The notes: a model not told the origin generated them from the sequence alone. 64,000 bases of DNA from Streptomyces sp. NBC_00193 (GCF_026342735.1 NZ_JAPEMM010000001.1:310001-374000); one strand, 5' to 3'; positions 7,128 to 16,345 are shown, counted from the stretch's first letter. Numbers and translations: made by a program.

Positions 7128-9463
7128 GACTGATCCCGTCGGAGCTCTTCTTCCACTGTCTGGGTCCCGTGTTCGTAGTCCGCCCAGGCGTCCGCCACCT
7201 CTTCGGGGGTTTCCGTGTCCGGCCGGGCGGCCGGTTCCGGTGCGCTGGGGGCGCGCAGCTGCTCGGCGATGTGGGTCTGGGGGACGCGCTCGGGGAGGGC
7301 CGGCCGGGCCGGGGGTCCGGAGGCGGGCGCGGGCACCGTCGTACGGCGGCTCGGCAGCCCGGCGGCCGTGCGCGGGAGCGGCTCGGGCGCCGGTGCCGGT
7401 GCCGGGGCGGCCGCGGAGGGGGCCGGCGACGCCTGTGCGAGTGCGAGCTCGGGCTCGGGCTCGGGCTCGGGGGCGAGCGCCGGTACGGGTACGGGTACGG
7501 GTACGGGCCTGCGCGGGGCCTCGCCCTCGGTCGCCACCAGCAGTTCCCCGGGGAGGACCACCACGGCGGCGGTTCCTCCGTACACCGAGCGGCGCAGGGT
7601 GACCGTCGCCCCGAGCTGGTCGGCGAGGTGACCGACCACGAAGAGCCCGAGCCGGTGCGCGTTCTGTGCCAGGACGGAGTACGGCGGGGCCTGGTGGAGG
7701 CGCCCGTTCATCTCCTCGTACCGCTCGGGGGTCACCCGCGGCCCGCGGTCCTCGATCTCGACCGACAGCCCGCCCGCGACCGTTTCGGCGCGGATGACCA
7801 CCTTCGACCGCGGCGGGGAGAACCGGGTGGCGTTGTCCAGCAGCTCCGCGAGCAGATGGCTGATCTGGCTGATCACGCGCGGTTCCACGCTGATCTCGTC
7901 CAGGGCGTGCCGCTCGATGCGCCGGAACTCCTCGACCTCCGCGGCGGCTTCGCGCAGCAGGTCGGCGACGCGCATGGGTTCGGTGTGCGGGTCGGGGACC
8001 TCGCCGCCCGCCAGGATCAGGAGGTTCTCGATCTGCCGCCGCATGCCCACCGTCAGCTGGTCGGCCCGCATCAACTGGGCGAGCAGCGCTTCGTCGTGGC
8101 CGAAGGTGTCCTGGAGGTCCTCCGTGAGGCTCAGCTGGCGGCTGACCAGGTTTCCGGTGCGCGAGGCGATGCCCGAGGCGAACAGGCCGAACCCGTGGCG
8201 CTCTGCCGCGAGCTGCCGGTGCCCGTCGACGGACACGGCGACGACCCGGGCGAACGCGTCGTTGATGCGCCCGACTTCGTCCCGGTCGCCGCGCACCGCC
8301 GGCAGTGCGCCGACGTCGACGGACTGCCCGCGCTGGAGCCGGGCGACGACGTCGGGGAGGGTTTCCTCGGCGACGGTCACCGTGCGTTCGTGCAGGTCGT
8401 GCAGGCGGCGGAGCACCGATCGGGTGGTGAACACGACCACGGCCACGACGATCAGCAGCCCGCCGCCGCTTCCCCCGATCAGCCAGGCGACCTCGGTGTC
8501 CAGCTCCGCGGCCTTGGCCTCGCCGCGTGCGAGCATCTTCCGCGCCCGGTCGACGTTGAACGTGGCCAGCTGCACCGAGAACTTCTCGTGCGCGGACCGC
8601 CAGCCCGCGACCTCGGCGGGCAGCTTGATGCCGGATGCGAGGTCCGTGTGCTTCGAGAGGATCGCCTTCTCGATGCGGATCTTCGTCTGCCAGTCCGGGG
8701 AGGCGACGATCCGCTCGTAGAACCGCCGGTCCTCAGCGGGCAGATACGGCGCGACCCAGGTGTCGTACAGGTACCGGTGGGATCCCAGGGCGCCGACGAA
8801 CTGGTCGAAGCCGGCGGCGTTCAGTTCCCTGGACGGCCCGGCCAGGGCCAGGAGCGTGTCCTCGCGCGCCACCATCTCGGTGGCGGAGAGCATGGACACC
8901 ACGGTCCGGCTCTCCTTGGTGAGTTCGGCGTCGTCCGCGTGGCTGAAGTCCAGCTGGTACGCCTGGATGACCGCGTCGATCACCCCCGTGTAGTACGTCA
9001 GCGTGGCGTCGGCGCCACCGCTGCGTGCGTCCGCGCGCTGGCGGTACGCGGCCAGGCTGTCGAGCCGCCGGTTCACTTCCTCGAAGAACGCGTCCGAACC
9101 GACCGCCAGTCGGCGGAACTCGGCCGCGGCCCGGTCCGTGGCCTCGCGCCGCATGGCCAGCGCCTCTTCGGTCCCGGCGGCCCCCGCCCACAGCGAGGCG
9201 GTCAGCGTCCGCTCGGCCTGCATGTCGATCATGAGCGTGTACAGCGGTGCGCCGACCTTCTCGGCGGACGCGACATCGGCCCGCAGGTGCTCCGACTGTG
9301 CCAGCAGCCGCTGGGCGGTCACCGCCACCTGGGTGCCCATCGCCAGAGTGGGGAGCACCGCCAGCCAGATGAGCAGCGTGCGCAGGCGCAGGGTCCGCCG
9401 CCGACGTGTCGTCGACTGCCCTCGTACGCCTTCGGGTTCGCCTTCGGGTTCTATGAGAGACAT
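7124..9463 (-). CDS. cvnA: Conservon sensor histidine kinase-like protein with NIT domain (CvnA)
   Basis: A 779-residue membrane sensor. A first transmembrane helix near residues 28-47 is followed by a NIT-type nitrate/nitrite-sensing extracellular region (P-L-Y-T-L-M-I-D-M-Q-A-E-R). A second helix near 328-348 leads to a HAMP-like linker and an HATPase_c domain with L-L-D-N-A-T-R-F-S-P-P and D-R-G-P-R. The typical phosphorylated histidine block is poorly conserved, as in other CvnA proteins. The last ~140 residues are low complexity, rich in Pro-Val, Pro-Glu and Ala-Pro repeats. A TATGAT box lies about 45 bases upstream of the start. The natural signal is unknown. Confidence 0.9.
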   Translation of the reverse strand: MSLIEPEGEPEGVRGQSTTRRRRTLRLRTLLIWLAVLPTLAMGTQVAVTAQRLLAQSEHLRADVASAEKVGAPLYTLMIDMQAERTLTASLWAGAAGTEEALAMRREATDRAAAEFRRLAVGSDAFFEEVNRRLDSLAAYRQRADARSGGADATLTYYTGVIDAVIQAYQLDFSHADDAELTKESRTVVSMLSATEMVAREDTLLALAGPSRELNAAGFDQFVGALGSHRYLYDTWVAPYLPAEDRRFYERIVASPDWQTKIRIEKAILSKHTDLASGIKLPAEVAGWRSAHEKFSVQLATFNVDRARKMLARGEAKAAELDTEVAWLIGGSGGGLLIVVAVVVFTTRSVLRRLHDLHERTVTVAEETLPDVVARLQRGQSVDVGALPAVRGDRDEVGRINDAFARVVAVSVDGHRQLAAERHGFGLFASGIASRTGNLVSRQLSLTEDLQDTFGHDEALLAQLMRADQLTVGMRRQIENLLILAGGEVPDPHTEPMRVADLLREAAAEVEEFRRIERHALDEISVEPRVISQISHLLAELLDNATRFSPPRSKVVIRAETVAGGLSVEIEDRGPRVTPERYEEMNGRLHQAPPYSVLAQNAHRLGLFVVGHLADQLGATVTLRRSVYGGTAAVVVLPGELLVATEGEAPRRPVPVPVPVPALAPEPEPEPELALAQASPAPSAAAPAPAPAPEPLPRTAAGLPSRRTTVPAPASGPPARPALPERVPQTHIAEQLRAPSAPEPAARPDTETPEEVADAWADYEHGTQTVEEELRRDQS

Positions 9464-9507
9464 CGGTCCTCGGGGGCAGGGGGCTGCGGCAGGAGATAAG
9501 GGTGCCG

Positions 9508-9513
9508 ATCATA
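9508..9513 (-). promoter_or_regulatory. Candidate -10 box for the conservon operon
   Basis: On the minus strand the hexamer reads TATGAT, one base from the housekeeping consensus and conspicuous in this GC-rich intergenic region. It sits 45 bases upstream of cvnA. A perfect TTGACA (9551-9556) is further upstream but about 37 bases from this box, so the two do not form one promoter. Confidence 0.4.
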
Positions 9514-9639
9514 ACCAGCCACACCGAGGAATCGGATAGGTGTCTTCCGCTGTCAAAGCGTGCCATTTGCGGCGGATCTTCGCAGGCGAGACCTGATCGG
9601 AACCCAGCCGCGACACCCTCGACACCACGGAAGGGTGCG

Positions 9640-9672
9640 CCGGCTTCCGGACCTGCCCGGTCCGGAAGCCGG
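9640..9672 (-). terminator. Stem-loop terminator after msrB
   Basis: Perfect 14-base arms (CCGGCTTCCGGACC and its complement) flank a five-base loop, six bases beyond the msrB stop. It has no U-run, as is usual for Streptomyces terminators. It separates msrB from the conservon. Confidence 0.7.
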
Positions 9673-9677
9673 TCCTG

Positions 9678-10085
9678 TCAGCCCTCGGCGGGAGTGAGCC
9701 GCAGGGAGATGGAGTTGATGCAGTAGCGCTGGTCCGTGGGGGTCGGGTAGCCCTCGCCCTCGAAGACGTGGCCCAGGTGGGAGCCGCACTTCGCGCACAG
9801 GACCTCGGTGCGGACCATGCCGTGGGTGACGTCCGCCTTCAGTTCGACCGCGTCGGAGTCCTTCGGGTCGTAGAAGGACGGCCAGCCGCAGTGCGACTCG
9901 AACTTCTCCGTGGAGCGGAACAGTTCGGAGCCGCAGCCGCGACAGCTGTAGACGCCCTCGGTCTTGGTGTCCGTGTACTCACCGCGGAAGGCGGGCTCGG
10001 TCCCGGCGAGGCGCAGTACCTGGTACTCGGACGGGGTCAGCTCCGCCTGCCACTGCTCGTCCGTCTTCTCTACCTCGTACGACAT
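9678..10085 (-). CDS. msrB: Peptide-methionine (R)-S-oxide reductase MsrB
   Basis: A 135-residue MsrB that reduces methionine-R-sulfoxide in proteins, probably with thioredoxin as reductant. Two zinc-binding pairs are visible (C-R-G-C and C-A-K-C). The catalytic cysteine is in R-Y-C-I-N-S near the C-terminus, and the family signature H-C-G-W-P-S-F is present. Length is normal for a single-domain MsrB. A GGGAGA ribosome site precedes the ATG. It lies 36 bases downstream of murC and may be co-transcribed with it. Confidence 0.95.
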   Translation of the reverse strand: MSYEVEKTDEQWQAELTPSEYQVLRLAGTEPAFRGEYTDTKTEGVYSCRGCGSELFRSTEKFESHCGWPSFYDPKDSDAVELKADVTHGMVRTEVLCAKCGSHLGHVFEGEGYPTPTDQRYCINSISLRLTPAEG

Positions 10086-10121
10086 GACTGATCTCCCGTT
10101 TTCCCGCTCTTCCCAGAGCCG

Positions 10122-11516
10122 TCAGTTCGACAGACGGGCCAGGATGGCCGGCCCCAGGTCCGTGACATCGCCCGCACCCATGGTGAGAACGAGATCGCCG
10201 GGCTTGGCCATTCCCGCGATGACGTCGGCGACGGCGTCCTTGGAGTGCTCGGGGGTGACGTCGGCCCCGGCGGCGCGGGCGGCGTCGATGATGATCTCGC
10301 TGGTGATCCCGGGGACCGGGTCCTCGCGGGCCGGGTAGATGTCGAGGACGACCGAGGCGTCGGCGAGGGCGAGGGCCTGGCCCATCTCCTTGCCGAGTTC
10401 CTGGGTGCGGGAGAAGAGGTGCGGCTGGAAGACGACCAGGATGCGGGAGTCCCCGGCGGCTCCGCGGATGGCCTCCAGGTCGGCGGTCATCTCCGTCGGG
10501 TGGTGCGCGTAGGAGTCGATGACCTGGACCCCGGCGGCCTCGCCCTTGAGCTGGAGGCGGCGCTTGACCCCGGTGTACTTGCCGAGGGCGGAGGCCAGGT
10601 TGTGCGCCGGGATGCCGAGCGCGACGCCGGCGGCGAGGGCCGCGACGGCGTTGTGCGCGTAGTGGCGGCCGGGCACCGACACGGTGAAGGTGAGCATCCG
10701 GCCGTCGATGACGACCGTGACCTCGCTGGTCAGCCCGCGCGGGGTGATCTTGGTGATCCGGACGTCGGCGGTGGGCTCCTCGCCGTACGTGACGATCTGG
10801 AGGGCGGGGTTGCCGCTGACCCGGCCGGCGATCTCGGCGGCGCCCGCCTGGCCGTGGGCGATGACCAGGGTGCCGCCCTCGGGGATCTTGCCGACGAAGG
10901 TCTCGAAGGACTCGTAGATCTCGTCCATCGACGCGTAGTTCGCGTGGTGGTCGAGCTCCGCGTTGAGGATGATCGCGACCTGGGGCGTGTACTTGTGGAA
11001 GCTGCGGTCGCTCTCATCCGCCTCGGCCACGAAGATGTCGCCCTCGCCGTGGTGGGCGTTGGAGCCGGGGGCGTCCAGGTCGCCGCCGATGGCGTACGAG
11101 GGGTCCAGGCCCAGCGCCGAGAGGGAGACGGCCAGCATCGAGGTGGTGGTGGTCTTGCCGTGGGTGCCGGCGACGGCGATCGGCCGCAGGCCGTCCATCA
11201 GCCCGGCCAGGGCGTCGGAGCGGTGCACGACGGGGATGCCGAGCTCGGCGGCGCGGGCCAGCTCCGGGTTGTCGGCGCGGATGGCGCTGGAGACGACCAC
11301 GCAGGTGGCGTCGTCGGCGAGGTGACCGGCGGCGTGCCCGATGTGGACCGTGGCGCCGTGGGCGCGCAGCGCCTGGGCGGTCTCGGAGTCACGGGCGTCG
11401 CTGCCGGCCACCTTGGCGCCGCGCTGGGCCAGGATCTTCGCGATGCCGGACATGCCGGCGCCGCCGATGCCGATGAAGTGGGGCCGTTCCATGGCGGTCG
11501 GCAGGCCGGGCTTCAT
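10122..11516 (-). CDS. murC: UDP-N-acetylmuramate--L-alanine ligase MurC
   Basis: A 464-residue cytosolic Mur ligase that joins L-alanine to UDP-MurNAc, the first step of peptidoglycan stem synthesis. The N-terminal UDP-binding motif G-I-G-G-A-G-M-S-G is near residues 16-24 and the ATP-binding loop G-T-H-G-K-T-T-T-T near 116-124; D-S-Y-A-H-H-P-T-E is also typical. The start is supported by GGAG about eight bases upstream. It stands apart from the dcw cluster, which is usual in Streptomyces. Confidence 0.95.
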   Translation of the reverse strand: MKPGLPTAMERPHFIGIGGAGMSGIAKILAQRGAKVAGSDARDSETAQALRAHGATVHIGHAAGHLADDATCVVVSSAIRADNPELARAAELGIPVVHRSDALAGLMDGLRPIAVAGTHGKTTTTSMLAVSLSALGLDPSYAIGGDLDAPGSNAHHGEGDIFVAEADESDRSFHKYTPQVAIILNAELDHHANYASMDEIYESFETFVGKIPEGGTLVIAHGQAGAAEIAGRVSGNPALQIVTYGEEPTADVRITKITPRGLTSEVTVVIDGRMLTFTVSVPGRHYAHNAVAALAAGVALGIPAHNLASALGKYTGVKRRLQLKGEAAGVQVIDSYAHHPTEMTADLEAIRGAAGDSRILVVFQPHLFSRTQELGKEMGQALALADASVVLDIYPAREDPVPGITSEIIIDAARAAGADVTPEHSKDAVADVIAGMAKPGDLVLTMGAGDVTDLGPAILARLSN

Positions 11517-11613
11517 TCAGGTAGCTCCAGGATCGAGTGCGTACGTACGGCAGCCGGGTGCGCGGATGCACGGTTCCGTGGGGACGCTGATGCGCGGTCC
11601 GGCCGCCTCCACC

Positions 11614-12081
11614 CTATTCCTTGTGGGCGAAGAGCTTGAGCACCGGAACGCCGACCTTGTGGCGCGCCCGCGAGGCCCAGTCCCGGTGGAAGAACTCCTC
11701 GACGTAGTGCGGGGCGGTCAGCACGATCACCTCGTCGGCGTTGGTCTCGTCCACCACCGCCTTCAGCTTGTCGAGCGGATGCTCGTCGACGATCTGTCCG
11801 ACGGCCTTGGCGCCCTTGGCCCGCAGCGACGCGAGGGAGTGCTCGATCGCCAGTTCGGCCGGGCCGCGGGCCGCCTCGCCCTCCGGTTCGTCGCCCTCGT
11901 GAATGGCCTCGGGAAGCTCACCGAGCGCTACGTCGTCGATGGCGCGCAGCAGCCGGTCCCGGTCGCCGCGGGGCTGCATGAGGACGATGAAGGAGACCGG
12001 CTCGTCTCCGTGGAGGGTCGTGACGAAGTCCACGTCGACGGGGGTCAGCGGCTGCTCGATCATCAATACGCTCGTGAACAC
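11614..12081 (-). CDS. Small conserved protein, sometimes labelled indole-3-glycerol phosphate synthase
   Basis: A 155-residue cytosolic protein with an alternating alpha/beta pattern and a C-terminal stretch E-V-I-V-L-T-A-P-H-Y-V-E-E-F-F-H-R-D-W. I start it at the GTG at 12081, with GAAGGAG about ten bases upstream; an in-frame start at 12180 has no such site. I recall homologues carrying an indole-3-glycerol phosphate synthase label, but there is no TIM-barrel signature and the protein is far too short. It looks more like a UspA-type nucleotide-binding fold. Function unknown. Confidence 0.75.
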   Translation of the reverse strand: MFTSVLMIEQPLTPVDVDFVTTLHGDEPVSFIVLMQPRGDRDRLLRAIDDVALGELPEAIHEGDEPEGEAARGPAELAIEHSLASLRAKGAKAVGQIVDEHPLDKLKAVVDETNADEVIVLTAPHYVEEFFHRDWASRARHKVGVPVLKLFAHKE

Positions 12082-12165
12082 GGACGCCCTCTCCTTCGTG
12101 GGCCGAGGCCGGCCGGCCGGCCCCTGCGGAAACCATCCTGCCCCGCTGTCGCACGGGGCCTGTGC

Positions 12166-12171
12166 GGTATA
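12166..12171 (-). promoter_or_regulatory. Candidate -10 box for the 11614-12081 gene
   Basis: On the minus strand this reads TATACC, about 85 bases upstream of the GTG at 12081. No clear -35 is seen. The leader between contains a CCCCG/CGGGG stem. Confidence 0.35.
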
Positions 12172-12227
12172 CCTGCCCACTACTGTGCCCAGCGGAAGCT
12201 AAGCGGAACGACAAATTCCGCCTCTCT

Positions 12228-13001
12228 TCAGATCCGACGGTAACGCGTGAAGAGAAACCCGGCCTCTTCCAGCAGGCAGGCCGGTGCGAGCCGGTGCGGA
12301 ACCGTGACGGAGGGGCCTCCGGAGATCCGCTGGGCGTCACCCGCCGTGAGCATCGGCGAGATCGTCAGGCACAGCTCGTCCAGCGCGTCCGCGGCCACGA
12401 ACTGCCCCAGCAGCCGGGGCCCGCCCTCGGTGAGCTGGCGGCGCAGCCCCCGGTCCGCGAGTTCCCGTACGGCCCGGGCCGGATCCACGCCCGCTCCGTC
12501 GCCGGCCACCACCACCTGCGCCCCGGCCTTGGCGGCCTCGGCGACCCGGTCGGCGGGGGCGGCGGCGCCCGTGAGCACCAGGGTGGGCACCAGCGGGGAG
12601 GTGAACAGCGGCAGCGAGAAGTCCAGGTCCAGGCTCGCGGAGACCACGGCGATGGCCGCGGCGGGCCCCTGCCCCGCGGCGGCGCGGCGGGCGGCGAAGG
12701 CCTCCCGGGCCCGCGCGGGGCGGTAGCCCTCCTGGCGAACCGTTTCCGCGCCGACGACCACCACATCGGCCAGGGCCCGCAGGGTGCCGAAGATCCGCAT
12801 GTCGGTCTCGCCTGAGATGGGCTGCGAACGCCCGTCGTGCTGGGCCGCGCCGTCCAGCGTGGAGACCATGTTGGCCCGCAGCCAGTGGCCGTCCGGGGCG
12901 AGCCCGGGGTACTCGTACGCCTCGGCGAGTTCGTCCAGCGACCACTCACGGTCGGTCTGGTCCGCTGATGTCTGATCGGTCACAGGGAACAGGCGTCGCA
13001 T
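12228..13001 (-). CDS. RibD C-terminal/DHFR-like pyrimidine reductase family protein
   Basis: A 257-residue protein with the RibD reductase-like fold. W-L-R-A-N-M-V-S-T-L-D-G-A matches the substrate-binding strand. D-V-V-V-V-G-A-E-T-V-R and the glycine-rich L-T-E-G-G-P-R-L-L-G segment fit NADPH binding. There is no deaminase domain, and it stands apart from riboflavin genes, so the substrate may not be the riboflavin intermediate. It is divergent from the ZapE-like gene with only 36 bases between their starts, so the promoters must overlap. Confidence 0.8.
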   Translation of the reverse strand: MRRLFPVTDQTSADQTDREWSLDELAEAYEYPGLAPDGHWLRANMVSTLDGAAQHDGRSQPISGETDMRIFGTLRALADVVVVGAETVRQEGYRPARAREAFAARRAAAGQGPAAAIAVVSASLDLDFSLPLFTSPLVPTLVLTGAAAPADRVAEAAKAGAQVVVAGDGAGVDPARAVRELADRGLRRQLTEGGPRLLGQFVAADALDELCLTISPMLTAGDAQRISGGPSVTVPHRLAPACLLEEAGFLFTRYRRI

Positions 13002-13023
13002 CGGTGCAGTGTGCCACGCCCCG

Positions 13024-13029
13024 TAGAGT
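13024..13029 (+). promoter_or_regulatory. -10 box for probable leaderless transcription of the zapE-like gene
   Basis: TAGAGT ends eight bases before the GTG at 13038. That places the likely transcription start at or within two bases of the start codon, and no Shine-Dalgarno is present. Confidence 0.5.
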
Positions 13030-13037
13030 TAAGAGCT

Positions 13038-14141
13038 GTGTCAACATCACTCTCGCCCTCAGCGTCAGCCTCCGGGCGGCCCCCGATAGCCGACGCGGGA
13101 CCGCAGTCCCTGTGCGCCCGCGAGCCGCGGGTGCCCGCCGAACGGCTGGTGGCCGAGATGGTGCCGCCGCCGCGCTTCGACTCGGTGCGCTTCGACACCT
13201 ACATCCCGGACCCGGCCCAGCCGAGCCAGCCCGAGGCCGTCACCGTCCTCTCGGGCTTCGCCGCCGGCCTCGGCGGGGCGCACGCGAGCGGCTCCGGCAA
13301 GCGGCGCTGGTTCGCGAAGAAGCCTGCGGTCCCCACCGCCCCGCGCGGGGTCTACCTCGACGGCGGCTACGGCGTCGGCAAGACCCACCTGCTCGCCTCC
13401 CTCTGGCACGCCACCCCGGCCGAGCCGGCGCTCAAGGCCTTCGGCACCTTCGTGGAGCTGACCAACCTGGTCGGCGCGCTCGGCTTCCAGCAGACCGTGC
13501 AGACCCTCGGCGGACACCGCCTGCTGTGCATCGACGAGTTCGAGCTCGACGACCCGGGCGACACCGTCCTCGTCTCCTCCCTGCTCAGCCGCCTGGTCGA
13601 GCAGGGCGTGGCGCTGGCCGCCACCTCCAACACCCTGCCCGGCAAGCTCGGCGAGGGCCGCTTCGCCGCCGCCGACTTCCTGCGGGAGATCCAGGGGCTC
13701 TCCGCGCACTTCCGCCCGCTGCGCATCGACGGCCAGGACTACCGCCACCGCGGCCTGCCCGAGGCTCCCGCGCCGTTCTCCGACGAGCAGGTGACCAAGG
13801 CCGCGTACGCCACCGACGGCGCGAGCCTCGACGATTTCCCGGGGCTGCTGGAGCACCTGGCGCGGGTCCACCCCAGCCGGTACGGGGCCCTGACCGACGG
13901 CATAACGGCCGTCTGCCTCACCGACGTCGGCCCGGTCCCGGACCAGTCGACGGCGCTGCGGCTGGTGGTCCTGGCCGACCGGCTGTACGACCGGGAGGTC
14001 CCGGTCCTGGCGGCGGGCGTCGCCTTCGACCGGCTGTTCAGTGACGAGATGCTGAACGGCGGCTACCGCAAGAAGTACTTCCGGGCCATCTCGCGGCTCA
14101 CCGCGCTGGCGCGCGACGCGAAGCCCCTGGTGTCCCAGTAG
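13038..14141 (+). CDS. zapE: ZapE/AFG1-type AAA+ ATPase
   Basis: A 367-residue AFG1/ZapE-like P-loop ATPase. Walker A is G-G-Y-G-V-G-K-T-H-L near residue 115, and Walker B is L-L-C-I-D-E-F-E-L-D-D-P. An arginine-rich segment includes Y-R-H-R-G-L-P. ZapE in E. coli acts at the division ring and the mitochondrial AFG1 homologue in protein quality control; the role in actinomycetes is unclear. I prefer the GTG at 13038 to the upstream ATG at 13011 because it follows a -10 box at leaderless spacing. It is cytosolic and monocistronic. Confidence 0.85.
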   Translation: MSTSLSPSASASGRPPIADAGPQSLCAREPRVPAERLVAEMVPPPRFDSVRFDTYIPDPAQPSQPEAVTVLSGFAAGLGGAHASGSGKRRWFAKKPAVPTAPRGVYLDGGYGVGKTHLLASLWHATPAEPALKAFGTFVELTNLVGALGFQQTVQTLGGHRLLCIDEFELDDPGDTVLVSSLLSRLVEQGVALAATSNTLPGKLGEGRFAAADFLREIQGLSAHFRPLRIDGQDYRHRGLPEAPAPFSDEQVTKAAYATDGASLDDFPGLLEHLARVHPSRYGALTDGITAVCLTDVGPVPDQSTALRLVVLADRLYDREVPVLAAGVAFDRLFSDEMLNGGYRKKYFRAISRLTALARDAKPLVSQ

Positions 14142-14202
14142 GTTTGGGGACGCAGGCCCGTTCCGCGGGCCGGCCGTTTCCACTTCTGCGAAGGGATCCA
14201 CC

Positions 14203-14631
14203 ATGGCTGCCACCCGCAATGCACATGCCGTCTGGGAAGGCGACCTGTTCGAAGGCAAGGGCGTCGTCACGCTCGACTCGTCCGGCCTCGGCAGCTACCC
14301 CGTCTCCTGGCCCGCGCGGACCGACGAGGAGGCGAACGGGCGGACCAGCCCGGAGGAGCTCATCGCCGCCGCGCACTCGAGCTGCTTCAACATGGCCTTC
14401 TCGAACGGTCTCGCGAAGGCGGGCAACCCGCCGACCAAGCTGACCACCTCGGCCGCCGTCACCTTCGTGCCGGGCAAGGGCATCACCGGCATCCACCTCA
14501 CCGTCGAGGGCGAGGTGCCGGGCCTGGACAACGACGCGTTCGTCGCCGCGGCCGAGGACGCCAAGCAGAACTGCCCGGTCAGCCAGGCCCTGACGGGTAC
14601 GACCATCACCCTCAGCGCGAAGCTGGCCTGA
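14203..14631 (+). CDS. OsmC family peroxiredoxin-like protein
   Basis: A 142-residue OsmC/Ohr superfamily protein that would reduce organic hydroperoxides with a cysteine pair. The first cysteine is in A-A-H-S-S-C-F-N-M-A, and the second in K-Q-N-C-P-V-S near residue 126. The latter is the resolving-cysteine motif of the family. The sequence fits the OsmC branch more than Ohr. A GAAGGGA ribosome site precedes the ATG, and a perfect stem-loop follows the stop, so it appears monocistronic. Confidence 0.92.
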   Translation: MAATRNAHAVWEGDLFEGKGVVTLDSSGLGSYPVSWPARTDEEANGRTSPEELIAAAHSSCFNMAFSNGLAKAGNPPTKLTTSAAVTFVPGKGITGIHLTVEGEVPGLDNDAFVAAAEDAKQNCPVSQALTGTTITLSAKLA

Positions 14632-14642
14632 CACCCGCCCGT

Positions 14643-14670
14643 CCGGCGCGGCCTCGATCGGCCGCGCCGG
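14643..14670 (+). terminator. Stem-loop terminator after the OsmC gene
   Basis: Perfect 11-base arms (CCGGCGCGGCC and complement) flank a six-base loop, starting 12 bases after the stop codon. It has no U-run. Confidence 0.7.
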
Positions 14671-14789
14671 GCACCGGCGGAAGGGCCTGTCGTCAAACTC
14701 CTGGGGACGGCGCGGCGGAGCCGAACCCACCGGGCACCCGTGGTACCACGGCTCGGTCCTCTGTCCTGACCCACCGCCGGGAGTTCCCC

Positions 14790-16220
14790 ATGCCGCCCAA
14801 GCCGCCGATGTCCCTCAGCCGGCGCAGCCTGATCGCCGCCGGTTCCATCTCCTTCGCCGGAGCGCTCGGAGCCCTCTTCGCCGGTGCCGGCCCGGGGTCG
14901 GGAGCGGGGTCGCGGGCGGGAGCGGGAGCGCCCGCGAGCACGGGCGCGAGCACGCGCAAGGCCGCCCCGGCCTCCCGCCAGGGCTACGGCCCGCTCGTGG
15001 CCGACCCCGCCGGGCTGCTCGATCTGCCCGCCGGGTTCGCGTACCGGGTCCTCTCCCGCGCCGGCGACCCGCTGCTCTCGGGCGAGGGCAGCGTCCCGGG
15101 CAACTTCGACGGCATGGCCGCCTTCGACGCCGGGCAGGGCCGCGTCCGGCTGGTGCGCAACCACGAGAACCGCACCACCGCCGCCCTGCGGGTCCCTCCC
15201 GTCGAGGGACTCACCTACGATCCGGCCGCCCGGGGCGGCTGCACCCTCCTCGACCTGGACCCGGCGGGCCGGGTCACCGCCGAGCGCGTCGCCCTCGCCG
15301 GCACCGCCGTCAACTGCGCGGGCGGCCGTACTCCCTGGAACACCTGGCTGTCCTGCGAGGAGACCGAGGACCGGGCGGGCACCGCCGGCTACACCCGCGA
15401 CCACGGCTACGTCTTCGAGGTCGACCCCGCCGACCCCCGCCGCTCCGGCGCCGTCCCGCTCACCGCGATGGGCCGCTTCGCGCACGAGGCCGTCGCCGTG
15501 GACCCGTACAGCGGTGTGGTCTACGAGACGGAGGACGCCTTCGTCGAACCCTTCGGGCTCTTCTACCGGTTCCTGCCCGCCCGCCCCCTCGGCGGCCTCG
15601 GCTCCCTGCGCGCGGGCGGCGAGCTGGAGGCCCTGCGGGTCCCCGGGCTGGCGAACCTCGCCGTGGTGGACGAGCCCGGGTCCGAGTTCCCGGTGGAGTG
15701 GGTCCCCGTGCCGGACCCGTCCGCGGCCGGGACCCCGATCCGGCTCCAGGACTTCGGACCCGGCGGGATCACCCACGCCCAGAAGCTGGAGGGCTGCTAC
15801 TGGGGCGACGGCGGCGTCCACTTCGTCTCCAGCTACTCCCGCACCGTCGAGGGCTCCCCCGCCGACCACCACGGCCAGGTGTGGTTCTACGACCCGCTGC
15901 GCGCGCGGCTCCGGCTGGACGTGGTCTTCGGCCCGGCCGCCGACATCCAGCTGCCCGGCGACTCCCCGGACAACATCTGCCTGGCCCCCGACGGCGGCCT
16001 GATGGTGTGCGAGGACGGCGGCGGCGCCCAGTACGTCTTCGGCGTGACCCCGGGCGGCGAGGTCTACCCGATGGCCCGCAACGCGGCCGACATCGGGAAG
16101 CCGGGAGCGCCGGAGTTCGGCGAGTTCGCCGGGGTCACCTTCTCCCCGGACGCCCGGACGATGTACGTGAACGCCTACACGCCCGGGACCACCTTCGCGG
16201 TGACGGGCCCGTGGCAGTGA
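14790..16220 (+). CDS. Secreted PhoX-like (DUF839) phosphatase
   Basis: A 476-residue exported protein. The N-terminus carries a twin-arginine signal (S-R-R-S-L-I) before a hydrophobic stretch, then an Ala/Gly/Ser-rich linker to about residue 65. The remainder matches the PhoX/DUF839 beta-propeller. It includes G-N-F-D-G-M-A, R-N-H-E-N-R, W-L-S-C-E-E-T, F-A-H-E-A-V-A-V-D and P-D-N-I-C-L-A-P-D-G-G-L. Characterised PhoX enzymes are calcium/iron alkaline phosphatases exported by Tat. I see no clear PHO box upstream, so phosphate control is not supported by the sequence. Confidence 0.85.
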   Translation: MPPKPPMSLSRRSLIAAGSISFAGALGALFAGAGPGSGAGSRAGAGAPASTGASTRKAAPASRQGYGPLVADPAGLLDLPAGFAYRVLSRAGDPLLSGEGSVPGNFDGMAAFDAGQGRVRLVRNHENRTTAALRVPPVEGLTYDPAARGGCTLLDLDPAGRVTAERVALAGTAVNCAGGRTPWNTWLSCEETEDRAGTAGYTRDHGYVFEVDPADPRRSGAVPLTAMGRFAHEAVAVDPYSGVVYETEDAFVEPFGLFYRFLPARPLGGLGSLRAGGELEALRVPGLANLAVVDEPGSEFPVEWVPVPDPSAAGTPIRLQDFGPGGITHAQKLEGCYWGDGGVHFVSSYSRTVEGSPADHHGQVWFYDPLRARLRLDVVFGPAADIQLPGDSPDNICLAPDGGLMVCEDGGGAQYVFGVTPGGEVYPMARNAADIGKPGAPEFGEFAGVTFSPDARTMYVNAYTPGTTFAVTGPWQ

Positions 16221-16345
16221 CCCGTACTGTCTTCCGGCCCGCCCGTACCGCCTTCCGACCCGCCCGGCCTGGCCTTTCGTCACGTCGCGGTCCACTGCGT
16301 TGTGGTGGAGGATCGTAGGGAGTCGACGGATCGAGGTAGGTAGCG

